A stretch of DNA of 16,205 nt from Bryobacteraceae bacterium (GTDB lineage: Bacteria; Acidobacteriota; Terriglobia; Bryobacterales; Bryobacteraceae), in contig JASHWA010000009.1 in assembly GCA_030044325.1 (NCBI GenBank), forward strand, positions 1 to 16,205, written 5' to 3'. The notes beneath the pieces are model-generated. The model did no database searches. It was not told the DNA's origin and saw only the letters and a list, made by a program, of their open reading frames with translations. Position numbers and translations under genes: made by a program. How positions within the stretch are numbered: position 1 is the first letter of the stretch; the number at the start of each line of letters is the position of its first letter. Positions 6,328 to 15,000 of this stretch are shown piece after piece.

Positions 6328-7587
6328 ATGAATCGACGCGATTTTCTGGGAACCGGCTTGACAGCGCTCTCCGCGCTCGCCGCCGGATGCGCCACGCGAA
6401 AAACCAAAGCCGCCGTTCCTTCCGCGCTTGCGCCGCAGCCCAACGTGCGCCCCGCCCCGAATCTCGCCATCCCGCGCATCAATTGGGACCGCGTGATCCG
6501 AACCACCGTCGGCCTGCGCCCGCATCGCGATTCCGGATTCGTGCTCAAAGCCGAGAAATTCGACGAAAAGACCGTCATTCACGACTACGGATTCGGCGGT
6601 GCGGGGATGTCGCTCGCCTGGGGCTGCGGCTCGATGGTCGCCGACCTCGCGTTAGAGCAAAGCGATCGCCGCGCGGCCGTGCTCGGCTGCGGCTCGCCCG
6701 GCTTGACCGCCGCGCGCCAGCTCCAGCGCCGCGGATTTGCCGTCACCATTTATACGATGACCGTCCCGCCTTATACCACCTCGAACATGTCCTGGGCCGG
6801 ATTCACGCCCACCTCCGGATTGGTCTCCAACGACCGCCGCACGCCCGCCTGGGACGCGCAGTTTCTTCAGGCCGCCGAGATCTCTTATCGCGAGCTTCAA
6901 CTGCTCGCCGGCGCGCCCGGCTACGGCGTGTACTGGATCGATAGCTACAACGCGACCGGCGATCCTCAGTCCGGCGGCGGACGCGGCGGAGGCGAGAACA
7001 CCGGCCTTCTGCCCGATCGTCTGCGCATCGGCCGCGACCGCGAAATTCTCGGCCCCGGCGAACACCCGTTTCCCGCCAGGTACGCCGTGCGCACCTCCGC
7101 GCTCGCGATCGAGCCGTCCATTTACCTCGACGCCCTGGTGCGCGATTTCCTGATGTTCGGCGGCAAAATCGTGATTCGCAAATTCGACACCCCGCGCGAC
7201 CTGATGCCGCTCACCGAGCCCGTCATCGTGAACTGCACCGGCCTCGGATCGAAGACGCTGTTCGGCGACAATGAGCTTGTCCCGGTCAAGGGCCAGCTCA
7301 CTTTCTGTGTTCCGCAGCCGGAAATGAAGTACCGCGTCGGCGGCCGCGCCGCCAATGCGGCCGCGACCCTGAGCCTCAATCCCAGAAGCGATGGAATCGC
7401 GGTCGGCAATATGCAGGAGCGCGGAGTCGATTCGCTCGAACCCGACGAAGCAGTCCGCCAGGCGAATATGGAAGCCGCCATCCAGTTCGCCGCCGCCATG
7501 CGAGCGCCCTCCGGACATATTGAAACCACCCGATCGCGTCCCTCCACCGTCCCCACGCTCGACAGCTTCTTCGGCCTGGAATCTTGA
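6328..7587 (+). CDS. Tat-exported lipoprotein FAD oxidoreductase, permuted D-amino-acid-oxidase type
   Basis: This 419-residue protein begins with NRRDFLG, a twin-arginine motif, followed by a hydrophobic stretch and a lipobox LAAGC (Cys21). It is probably exported folded and lipid-anchored. The order of its oxidase motifs is unusual. Residues 61-67 (VGLRPHR) and 84-100 (IHDYGFGGAGMSLAWGC) are the segments that in D-amino-acid oxidases sit at the very C-terminus, binding substrate carboxylate and FAD. The dinucleotide-binding Rossmann motif VLGCGSPG comes after them, at 118-125. NMSWAGFTP (153-161), VNCTGLGSK (301-309) and LVPVKGQL (317-324) follow, and the protein ends where the missing C-terminal segment would begin. 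The substrate is unknown; an oxidase or dehydrogenase of an amino or imino acid is a family-based inference. TACAGT 13 bases before the ATG is a weak -10 candidate. It is divergent from the pdx cluster. Confidence 0.8.
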   Translation: MNRRDFLGTGLTALSALAAGCATRKTKAAVPSALAPQPNVRPAPNLAIPRINWDRVIRTTVGLRPHRDSGFVLKAEKFDEKTVIHDYGFGGAGMSLAWGCGSMVADLALEQSDRRAAVLGCGSPGLTAARQLQRRGFAVTIYTMTVPPYTTSNMSWAGFTPTSGLVSNDRRTPAWDAQFLQAAEISYRELQLLAGAPGYGVYWIDSYNATGDPQSGGGRGGGENTGLLPDRLRIGRDREILGPGEHPFPARYAVRTSALAIEPSIYLDALVRDFLMFGGKIVIRKFDTPRDLMPLTEPVIVNCTGLGSKTLFGDNELVPVKGQLTFCVPQPEMKYRVGGRAANAAATLSLNPRSDGIAVGNMQERGVDSLEPDEAVRQANMEAAIQFAAAMRAPSGHIETTRSRPSTVPTLDSFFGLES

Positions 7588-7826
7588 TTAACCTCAATCC
7601 CCGGTGGCTTCGTTTTTGTTGCACCAACGCCCCGCTCACGCATCACCGCTCGCGGGCGATCGAAACTCTTGAACAGCCAATGAGATCTCAACGCGGTCGA
7701 CCGCACTCGCCGCGCGCCTCCGCTAAGCTGTAGGCATGAAAGGCTTGATCCGGCCGGTGGGTTCGTTTTGCAATTTTGGCGGTCGCACTCGGCAGCCGGC
7801 GTTGGGTTCGTTTTTGCAGATTCTCG
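7588..7826. other. Convergent intergenic gap of 239 bases
   Basis: The plus-strand oxidoreductase and the minus-strand cytochrome converge here. No clear bidirectional terminator was found. The right half holds the ~45-bp repeat described separately, and GGTGGCTTCGTTTTTGTTGC near 7604 may be a decayed further copy. A plus-strand frame from 7736 (ATG six bases after TAAGCT) is mostly repeat and is not called as a gene. Confidence 0.6.
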
Positions 7827-7855
7827 CTACAGAACCCGCAGGAAGTTGGTCAAGT
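7757..7855. repeat. ~45-bp direct repeat (GGGTTCGTTTT type)
   Basis: GTGGGTTCGTTTTGCA at 7757-7772 recurs as GTTGGGTTCGTTTTTGCA at 7801-7818, a 45-base period. A third unit start, GGAAGTTGGTCAAG, follows about 44 bases later at 7841-7854. The last part lies inside the 3' end of the cytochrome gene (7827-9200), including its final codons. It looks like the edge of a short tandem repeat family, but the third unit is weak. Confidence 0.55.
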
Positions 7856-9200
7856 CGCGCTTTTCCTGCTCGCTGTAGCCGATCCCGAAACGAAGGTCAT
7901 AGAAATCAACAACATCGCGCAGAGTTTTGGCCGAGCCGTTGGAAAAATACGGTGCCCGCGCAGGCAGCGCGCGAAGCTGCTGCGGCACGATCGCGCCCGC
8001 GTCCGCGCATTTCCCCGTGATCAGCGCCCGCCCGGGGTCCTGCGTGTAGAAAACCCGGCCGAGCGCCGGATGCGGCGCAGCCGAGGCGTCGCACACGATG
8101 CGGAACAGCGGCAGATCGGGCCAAGCCTGTTCCCTCGCCACGTTGGTCGTCCCGATGTCCATCGGTTTTCTGACGCCCGCGCCATGACAGGTCGCGCAGG
8201 TCGCCGCAGCGCCGCCCACCTGGAATCGCCGGGTGAAAAACACTTCGCTTCCGCGCGCGGCCGATGCGCGAAATTCGCGCTGCACCCCCAGGTCTCCATC
8301 GCCCGGCTGTTTCCGCCACAACTTGAACGACAGAACCACGCGCCCGGCCGCGTCGTCGCCGAGAGACCTCGTTTCGCCGCCCGCCAGATTCCCGGTTCCG
8401 AGCAGCGGCCCGCTCTTTTCCGCCACCAGGCCGCCGCGAACGTCGGCGCTCTGCGCCGCGAAAACCTGCATCTCGAAATCCTCGATCTGGCGAAGCTGCT
8501 GCGCGCTCGGCCGGGAGCCGGCCTGCTCGTGGGTGAGCGCCGCATCGATCGCCTGCGAGCGCAGAGACGGCTCGCGCCCGTCCGCCATCAGGTTGCTGTC
8601 CTCGCCGTCGACGACATAAGCGAGATTCGCAGCCATTCGCGGGCGCCGGTACACGGAGATCGCGGGCGTGCCGCTTTTGAGACCGTAGGTCGCGCTGAGA
8701 TTGCATCCGGTGGGATCGCGGACCACCTCGATTTGGAACTCCGGCTTGGCGCCCTGGGGCGGCCACGCGAGCGCGATGCGGATCAGCCCGCGATCGAGCA
8801 GCAGCGAGTGCGATTTCTCGGAGCGTTGCGGCAGGTCCGGACAGTTCGAGCCGTCGATGGCCGCAAAAACAGGATCGCGGCCATCCGTTGTTTTCCAGCG
8901 CTCGCGCAGAGTGCCCGTCGAAAGGCTCATGCCATCGGAGGGCTGATGGCAGGTGATGCAGGCGCGGCGATTGGCGCCGAGCGGCTCAAAGAACGCGTGC
9001 CCATCCGCGCGCACCGCGCCGTTCTTATTCAGAATGCTGGCTTCGCCGTCGGGATTCTCGTAAGCTTCTTCCCACGGGAACATCCCGCCTCGCGAAGCAT
9101 CCCACCAGGTGGGCCCGCCGCCGTACAGTCCTCCACTCTGCGCGCTGAGCATCGCGCATGTGAGGGCAACGGCTGCGGCAAGAATCGGCGCTGATCGCAC
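7827..9200 (-). CDS. Secreted two-haem c-type cytochrome, peroxidase/MauG-like tail
   Basis: This 457-residue protein starts with GTG at 9200 and has a Sec signal peptide (hydrophobic 5-19, likely cleavage after LSA at 18-20). It has two covalent haem motifs, CITCH at 81-85 and CATCH at 335-339, separated by about 250 residues. PMDIGT after the second haem and the C-terminal LRALPARAPYFSNGSA … LRDVVDFYDLRF … DLTNFLRVL match the last haem domain of di-haem cytochrome c peroxidase-like proteins. The middle stretch (about 140-310) matches nothing I recognise. The protein should act in the periplasm in electron transfer or peroxide/organic oxidation; the substrate is not readable. It lies 54 bases downstream of ftsH on the same strand, with a small hairpin in the gap, so co-transcription is possible. 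Confidence 0.8.
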   Translation of the reverse strand: MRSAPILAAAVALTCAMLSAQSGGLYGGGPTWWDASRGGMFPWEEAYENPDGEASILNKNGAVRADGHAFFEPLGANRRACITCHQPSDGMSLSTGTLRERWKTTDGRDPVFAAIDGSNCPDLPQRSEKSHSLLLDRGLIRIALAWPPQGAKPEFQIEVVRDPTGCNLSATYGLKSGTPAISVYRRPRMAANLAYVVDGEDSNLMADGREPSLRSQAIDAALTHEQAGSRPSAQQLRQIEDFEMQVFAAQSADVRGGLVAEKSGPLLGTGNLAGGETRSLGDDAAGRVVLSFKLWRKQPGDGDLGVQREFRASAARGSEVFFTRRFQVGGAAATCATCHGAGVRKPMDIGTTNVAREQAWPDLPLFRIVCDASAAPHPALGRVFYTQDPGRALITGKCADAGAIVPQQLRALPARAPYFSNGSAKTLRDVVDFYDLRFGIGYSEQEKRDLTNFLRVL

Positions 9201-9210
9201 TGGATTTATT

Positions 9211-9230
9211 TTCCGCTATTTCGAGCGGAA
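9211..9230 (-). other. Small perfect hairpin between ftsH and cytochrome gene
   Basis: TTCCGCT (9211-9217) pairs with AGCGGAA (9224-9230) around a six-base loop. No T-run follows on the minus strand, so it looks more like an intercistronic stem than a terminator. It ends ten bases before the cytochrome GTG. Confidence 0.35.
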
Positions 9231-9254
9231 GCGAAAAGGGCGTCGCTGCCGGCT

Positions 9255-11144
9255 TCACGGACGCGCCGGGGCGATGGGGTCGGGCTTGTGCTCGGCGAGC
9301 AGTTTTTCCAGTTCGTCGTGTTCGAGAGTCTCTTTTTTGAGCAGAGCGGCGGCGACCAGGTCCAGGTCCGCGCGGCGGCTTGCCAGGATCGATTTGACGC
9401 GCTCATGCTGCCGGTCGATGATGTCGCGCGCTTCGGTGTCGATCTGCTCCGCGGTGCGCTCGCTGTAGTTTTTCTCTTCGGCTTCAAACGGCGTGTTGAG
9501 ATAGCGCGACTCGTGCGGAATTCCGTAAGTCATCGCGCCCATCTGGCTGCTCATGCCGAAACGGGTGACCATCTGGCGAGCCATTTCCGAGGCGCGCGCG
9601 AGATCGTCGCTTGCGCCGGTCGAAACCACGCCGTTGAACACGGTCTCCTCGGCTCCGCGCCCGCCGAGCAGCACCGCGATGCGATCCTCCAGCTCGGGTT
9701 CGGTCTGAAGATAGCGATCCCTGCCGGGCAGTTGCAGCGTGTGGCCCAGCGCGCCGATGGAGCGCGGAATAATGGAGACGCGCTTCACCGGGTCCGCGTT
9801 GGGCACCGATAAAGCCACCAGCGTGTGGCCGACTTCGTGATAGGCGACGCGCTCTTTTTCGTCCGGCCCGATGAGCCGTCCCTTCTTTTCAAATCCCAGC
9901 GTCACGCGATCGACGGCCTGATCGAAATCGCGCATCTCGATCTGGCCGGCGTTGCGGCGCGCGGCATTGAGCGCGGCCTCGTTGACGATGTTGGCCAGGT
10001 CGGCGCCCACCATCCCCGGTGTCTCCGCGGCGACGGATTCGAGATTCACGCCGGGAGCGACGGGAAGTTTGCGCGCGTGAACTTTCAGAATGGCTTCGCG
10101 CTCCTTCATGTCGGGCCGCTCGAGCACCACCTGGCGATCGAACCTTCCGGGCCGCAGCAGCGCCGGATCGAGCACCTCCGGCGTGTTGGTCGCGGCCATG
10201 ATGATCACCGCTTTCGAGGAATCGAAGCCGTCCATTTCGACCAGGAGTTGATTGAGCGTCTGCTCGCGCTCTTCGTTGGAGAACAACCCGTGGCCGCTGG
10301 CGCGGCTTTTTCCGATCGCGTCCAGCTCGTCGATGAAGATGATGCAAGGCGCGCGCTGCTTGGCTTGCTCGAACAGGTCGCGCACCCGCGAGGCGCCCAC
10401 GCCGACGAACATCTCCACGAATTCGGAGCCGGAAATGGAGAAAAACGGCACGCCCGATTCGCCCGCGACGGCGCGCGCCAGCAGCGTTTTTCCGGTTCCC
10501 GGCGGACCCACCAGCAGAACGCCTTTGGGAATGCGCCCGCCCAGTTTCTGGTACTTCTCGGGGGTCTTTAAAAAATCGATGATCTCCTGCAATTCGGCTT
10601 TGGCTTCTTCGACTCCGGCGACATCCGAGAATTTGGTGTCGAAGCGATCGGACTGGTCGTGAATTTTCGCCTTGTTGCGGCCGAAGCTCAACGGACCGCC
10701 GCCGCTTTTTTGCAGCCTGCGCATGGCGACCACGTAAATCGCGATCAGCAGCAGAATCGGCCCCCAGGAGATCAACACTCCGCCCCAGATCGATTGTGTG
10801 GGGACCTTCCCGGAGATGTCCACGTGCTGCGCCTGGAGCTCCTGAACGAGCGGACCGGCGTCGAGTCCGGGAATGCGATCGCATTCGATCTGCGGATTGA
10901 CGGGAGGCTTGCCTTTTTCCTGCTTGAGCTGATCTTTCTTGAGGGTCCCGATGAGCTGGCCCTCGGTGATGCGGACGTCGGCGAGATGGCCGGCGCCCAC
11001 TTCGGCGAGGAAGTCGCTATAGGACACTTCGCGCGGCTGGGAGGGCGAAAATGCGGTGCGGAAAAACCAGATCATGAGCGCGAACCAGACCAGGTATCCC
11101 AGGGTGAATTTCCATTGCGGCTTTTGAGAGAGCGTGGCGGGCAT
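9255..11144 (-). CDS. ftsH: FtsH, membrane AAA+ zinc metalloprotease
   Basis: This ATP-dependent inner-membrane protease of 629 residues, typical length, degrades misfolded membrane proteins and short-lived regulators as a hexamer. Two membrane helices at about 12-30 and 120-140 frame an ~90-residue periplasmic domain. The AAA+ core has Walker A GPPGTGKT at 213-220, the pore loop MFVGVGASRVRDLF at 245-258, Walker B IIFIDE at 268-273, and the second region of homology ATNTPEVLDPALLRPGRFDR at 318-337. The zinc site is HEVGH at 436-440, with Asp514 in STGASDD as the likely third ligand. Most family members read HEAGH and ASND, so these are conservative variants within HExxH. The start is the ATG at 11144; GGAGG lies 13 bases upstream, a rather long spacing. 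It is divergent from the DUF1614 gene. Confidence 0.97.
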   Translation of the reverse strand: MPATLSQKPQWKFTLGYLVWFALMIWFFRTAFSPSQPREVSYSDFLAEVGAGHLADVRITEGQLIGTLKKDQLKQEKGKPPVNPQIECDRIPGLDAGPLVQELQAQHVDISGKVPTQSIWGGVLISWGPILLLIAIYVVAMRRLQKSGGGPLSFGRNKAKIHDQSDRFDTKFSDVAGVEEAKAELQEIIDFLKTPEKYQKLGGRIPKGVLLVGPPGTGKTLLARAVAGESGVPFFSISGSEFVEMFVGVGASRVRDLFEQAKQRAPCIIFIDELDAIGKSRASGHGLFSNEEREQTLNQLLVEMDGFDSSKAVIIMAATNTPEVLDPALLRPGRFDRQVVLERPDMKEREAILKVHARKLPVAPGVNLESVAAETPGMVGADLANIVNEAALNAARRNAGQIEMRDFDQAVDRVTLGFEKKGRLIGPDEKERVAYHEVGHTLVALSVPNADPVKRVSIIPRSIGALGHTLQLPGRDRYLQTEPELEDRIAVLLGGRGAEETVFNGVVSTGASDDLARASEMARQMVTRFGMSSQMGAMTYGIPHESRYLNTPFEAEEKNYSERTAEQIDTEARDIIDRQHERVKSILASRRADLDLVAAALLKKETLEHDELEKLLAEHKPDPIAPARP

Positions 11145-11242
11145 AGGGGGCGTCTGTCCTCCATTGTTCCTCTTGCATCGCGGGGGCGCAATCCCTCTTG
11201 CGGAAGATGTGCGATTGTGGTTTCAAAGGGAGCGAACGCGGA

Positions 11243-11977
11243 ATGCAGCCGTCGAGCATGCACTACTTTCCGTTGGCGTGGCCATTTCTTCTGGCGCTGG
11301 GTTTCCTGTTTTTCGTGGTGGTCGCGCTGGTCGAGCTAGGGATCCTGAGATATGCGTACGAGCGGATGGGAGTTCCGCCGCGCTACGTCCTGGCGGTTCT
11401 GCTGCTCTCGCTGCTGGGGAGCGCGGTCAATATTCCCGTTGCGCAACTGCCGCCGGAACGCATGGCCGCTCCCGGCGTGGTGAATTATTTCGGCATGCAG
11501 TACGTGGTGCCGACGATGCGCGAGTATCCGGGGACCGTCATCGCGATCAACGTCGGCGGCGCGCTGGTGCCGATCATTCTTTCGCTGTTCCTGGTCGTCA
11601 GGAATGGATTTTACGGGCGAGCCGCGGTGGCCACCGCGATTGTCGCGGGCGTGGTTCACCTGTTCGCGCAGCCGGTTCGCGGGGTGGGGATCACGGAGCC
11701 GATGTTCATTCCGCCGATTGTCGCGGCGATCACGGCGATGGCGCTCGGCTGGAGGAAAGCGGCGCCGCTCGCCTACGTTGCCGGAAGTCTGGGAACGTTA
11801 ATCGGAGCGGATCTGCTGAATCTGGGTCGAATCCAGGGTCTGGGAGCGCCGGTCGCTTCAATCGGCGGAGCGGGGACCTTCGACGGCGTGTTTCTGACGG
11901 GCATTCTGGCGGTGCTGCTGGCGCCGGCGGCGGGGAGACCACGATCGGAGGATTGGGAAACGGGGCACAATATATAG
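11243..11977 (+). CDS. DUF1614-family integral membrane protein
   Basis: The 244-residue protein is almost entirely hydrophobic, with about seven likely membrane segments (about 11-36, 46-66, 98-120, 124-142, 153-170, 174-193, 208-229). The sequence GVGITEPMFIPPIVAAI (147-163) and LAYVAGSLGTLIGADLLNL (176-194) are the conserved core of DUF1614 proteins. The function of that family is not established. The conserved Asp190 within a membrane segment and polar GITEP hint at transport or catalysis, but this is inference. The ATG at 11243 was chosen because AAGGGAG (11226-11232) lies ten bases upstream. An in-frame TTG at 11198 would add fifteen uncharacteristic residues, and the ATG at 11258 has no good ribosome binding site. 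smc follows after 117 bases. Confidence 0.8.
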   Translation: MQPSSMHYFPLAWPFLLALGFLFFVVVALVELGILRYAYERMGVPPRYVLAVLLLSLLGSAVNIPVAQLPPERMAAPGVVNYFGMQYVVPTMREYPGTVIAINVGGALVPIILSLFLVVRNGFYGRAAVATAIVAGVVHLFAQPVRGVGITEPMFIPPIVAAITAMALGWRKAAPLAYVAGSLGTLIGADLLNLGRIQGLGAPVASIGGAGTFDGVFLTGILAVLLAPAAGRPRSEDWETGHNI

Positions 11978-12019
11978 TAGGTACCGGAAAATTCCTTCCA
12001 AATAGGGTAGTTCCCCTCC

Positions 12020-12048
12020 TTTACTTTCCCCGAACTTCAGCTTATGAT
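12020..12048 (+). promoter_or_regulatory. Candidate smc promoter
   Basis: TTTACT (12020-12025) and TATGAT (12043-12048) are separated by 17 bases. The -10 matches five and the -35 four consensus bases. The predicted start point is about 40 bases before the smc GTG, leaving room for the AGGAAGGGG ribosome binding site at 12078-12086. Confidence 0.5.
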
Positions 12049-12094
12049 GGGACAACTCCCCCGGAATGCGTCACCATAGGAAGGGGCTTCGGCA

Positions 12095-15000
12095 GTGCTC
12101 AAACTCAAGCGCGTCGATATCCAAGGTTTCAAGTCGTTTTACGACCGCACGGAGATGCGGTTTCACGGCAACGGGATTGCCGCGGTGGTGGGGCCGAACG
12201 GGTGCGGCAAATCGAACCTGAGCGACGCGATCAGTTGGGTTCTCGGCGAACAGAGCGCGAAGACGCTGCGCGGGGCGCGGATGGAAGACGTGATTTTCGC
12301 GGGGACGCGCGAAAAGAAGCCGCTGGGGATGGCGCAGGTGACTCTGACCATGGCGGATCCGGCGGCGCATGCGCCGATGGAGACGAACGGGAACGGGCAC
12401 GCGAACGGTCATCACAAAATCGAAGACATCACCATCACGCGGCGGCTGTTCCGGTCGGGCGACAGCGAATATCTGATCAACGGGCGGGCGGCGCGGCTGC
12501 GCGACATTCAGGATCTGTTCAGCGGGACGGGCCTGGGGCCGGAGAGCTACGCGATTATCGAGCAGGGACGCATCGGGCAGATTCTCTCGAACAAACCGGC
12601 GGACCGGCGGGCGGTGATCGAAGAAGCGGCGGGGATCGGGAAATACAAAACGCGCAAGCGGCTGGCGGAGGCGAAGCTTGAAAGCGCTCGGCAGAATCTT
12701 TCGCGCGTGTTCGATATTCTCGACGAGGTCAGCCGGCAGGTGAATTCGCTCAAGCGGCAGGCATCCAAGGCGCGGCGTTATGAAGAGCTGCGCACGGAGA
12801 TGCTGGGGCATTTGCGGCGCGCGGTTTCGGGGCGATTCCAGATGCTCGAACGGGAAGCGGGGAAGCTGGCGCTGGATTTGAGCCAGGCGCAGGGCGCGTA
12901 CCAGACGCTTTCGGCGACGGTTCAGGAGCGGGAACAGGAATACGCGCGCGTTCAGGAGTCGTGCTACCGGACCGAATCGGGGCTGACGGCGGCGCGGGCG
13001 AGCGTGGCGGAGCTGAACCTAGAATCGGAGCGGACGCGCGGGCGCCTGGAATCGCAGGCGAAGCAGATCGGCGGGATCGAGCAGCGTTTGGCGCAAGGCG
13101 AAGCGGAGACGCAGGATCTGGACGCGCGGCATCAGAGGGAGACGGCGGAGCTGGAAACGCATCTGCAGTCGGCCGCGGAGATCGAGCAAGCGAGCGCGAC
13201 GCTGCGCGGCCATCTGGACGCGAAAACGCAGGAGCGCGACGCGCTGCAAACGGATTTGCGCGCGCGGGAGCGAGGGATCGAGCAGTCGCGGCAGCAGGTT
13301 TTACGGCTTCTGGGCGAGGCTTCGACGCTGAAGAATCAGCTTGCGCAGATCGACGAATACCTGGCGGCGATCGAGCGCGATGCGGCGCGGTCGCGCAAGG
13401 AAGAGGAATCGGCGTCGAACGACATGACGCGGCTGGAGCAGGTGAAAGGCGAGCTGGGCGAGAAGTTGAACGCGCGGCAGCTGGAGCTCGAATCGCTGGC
13501 GGACCAGCGGCGGCGCGTGGAAGAGGAAATGAAGGAGCGGCAGACGCGCGCGGTGGCGTCGCGGAAACGGATTGAGGAGCTGCGCGCAGCGCTGTCGCGA
13601 TCGAACGCGCGGCGGGAATCGCTGGCCGAGATTTTGTCGCATCGCGCTTATACGACCGAATCGGTGAAGCGCCTGTTCCTGGGTCTCGAACACAATCAAT
13701 ACGCGGATTTCAAACCGTCGGGCGTGCTGGCGGATTTCGTGGAGGTGGCCGATCCGGGGTGGGAGAAGGCGTGCGAAGTTTTTCTGCATGAAGAGCTGGA
13801 ATACGTGGTGGTGAGCGGATGGGCGGAGGCGGATCGGGGCGTGGAGCTGCTGCGCGCGGAAGCGGAGGGTCGCGCGACGTTCCTGGTGCATCCGGAGGCG
13901 AGCGCGGCGTCGCCTTTGGCGCCGGATCTGTCGGCTCATCCCGGGGTGGTGGGGCGGCTGCGCGACACGCTGCGTTTGACCAACGGATTCGCGAAGGCTC
14001 CGCAGGGATTGCTGCCGCGGCTGGCGCGCTGTTTCCTGGTTTCCGACCGGGGGACGGCGCAGACGCTGGCGACGGCGAATCCGGATTGCTATTTTCTGCT
14101 TCCGGACGGGGTGAGCTATCACGGGCACGCGGTGAGCGGAGGGCGGAAATCGGCGGGCGGGCCTTTGGCATTGAAGCGCGAGTTGCGGGAGCTGACGGCG
14201 CAGGCGGAAACGCGGCAGCGGGAAGTGGACGAGCTGGCCGGGCAGCTGGAGGAGCTGGAGCGGGGAACGGCGCTGCTGGGCGAGGATCTGGAGCGCATTC
14301 GGACGACGCAGCAGGCGCAGGAAAAAGACGCGCTGGCGCTCGATCACGAGCAGCGCAAGCTGGCGGACGAGTACGCGCGGGCGGGGTCGCGGCTTTCGGT
14401 GGCGCGGCTGGAGCTGGAGAGACTGACGCGGGAGGACACGCGCAGCCGGGCGCAGCGGGAGCAGAACCAGATTCTGGTGGCGGAAAAAGAGCAGGCGCGA
14501 TTCGACCAGGAAAAATCGCTCGAACAAGCGCGCGGCGAATTCGAGCGTTTACAGGCGCACGGGCACGCGATCGCGGAAGAGCACGCGGCGCTGCGCGCGG
14601 AGCTGGCGGGGCTGGAAGAGCGGTCGCGAGCGGCAAAGACGACGGCCGCGCGGCTGGAGGCGCAGATCCGGCATCTGGTTTCGCGGCGCGACGAGCTGGC
14701 GCGCGAGATGGAGCGGATGGGCGTGGAGCGGGCGCGGCTGCTTGAAGACAACGTCGAGCTGGACCGGCGTTCGGGCGAGCTGGCGCAGAAAACGGCGGAA
14801 GCGGGGGGGGAAGTGGAACGGCTGGCGGCGGAGGAAAGCGAGGGGCGCTCGGCGCTGGCCGGGCTCGACGACGCGCTCAAATCGCTGCGCATCGAAACGC
14901 AGGCGGCGCAGGAAAAGCGGGCCGAAATCGAGCTCGAATTGGTCAAGAAACAGGCCGAATTGAAATATCTGGATGAGACCAGCCGCAAGGAGCTGAGCGT

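Noticed and set aside
7736..8020. Plus-strand frame of 94 codons beginning at ATG 7736
   Set aside because: Its first third is the 45-bp repeat and the rest is antisense to the cytochrome gene. The -10-like TAAGCT nearby is not enough to call a gene.
7776..9194. Plus-strand frame of 472 codons
   Set aside because: It mirrors the cytochrome gene almost exactly. The minus-strand product has a signal peptide and two CxxCH motifs; this one has nothing recognisable.
11134..12681. Plus-strand frame of 515 codons
   Set aside because: It overlaps the DUF1614 gene and the start of smc in another frame, with Gly/Arg/Ala-rich composition and no motifs.
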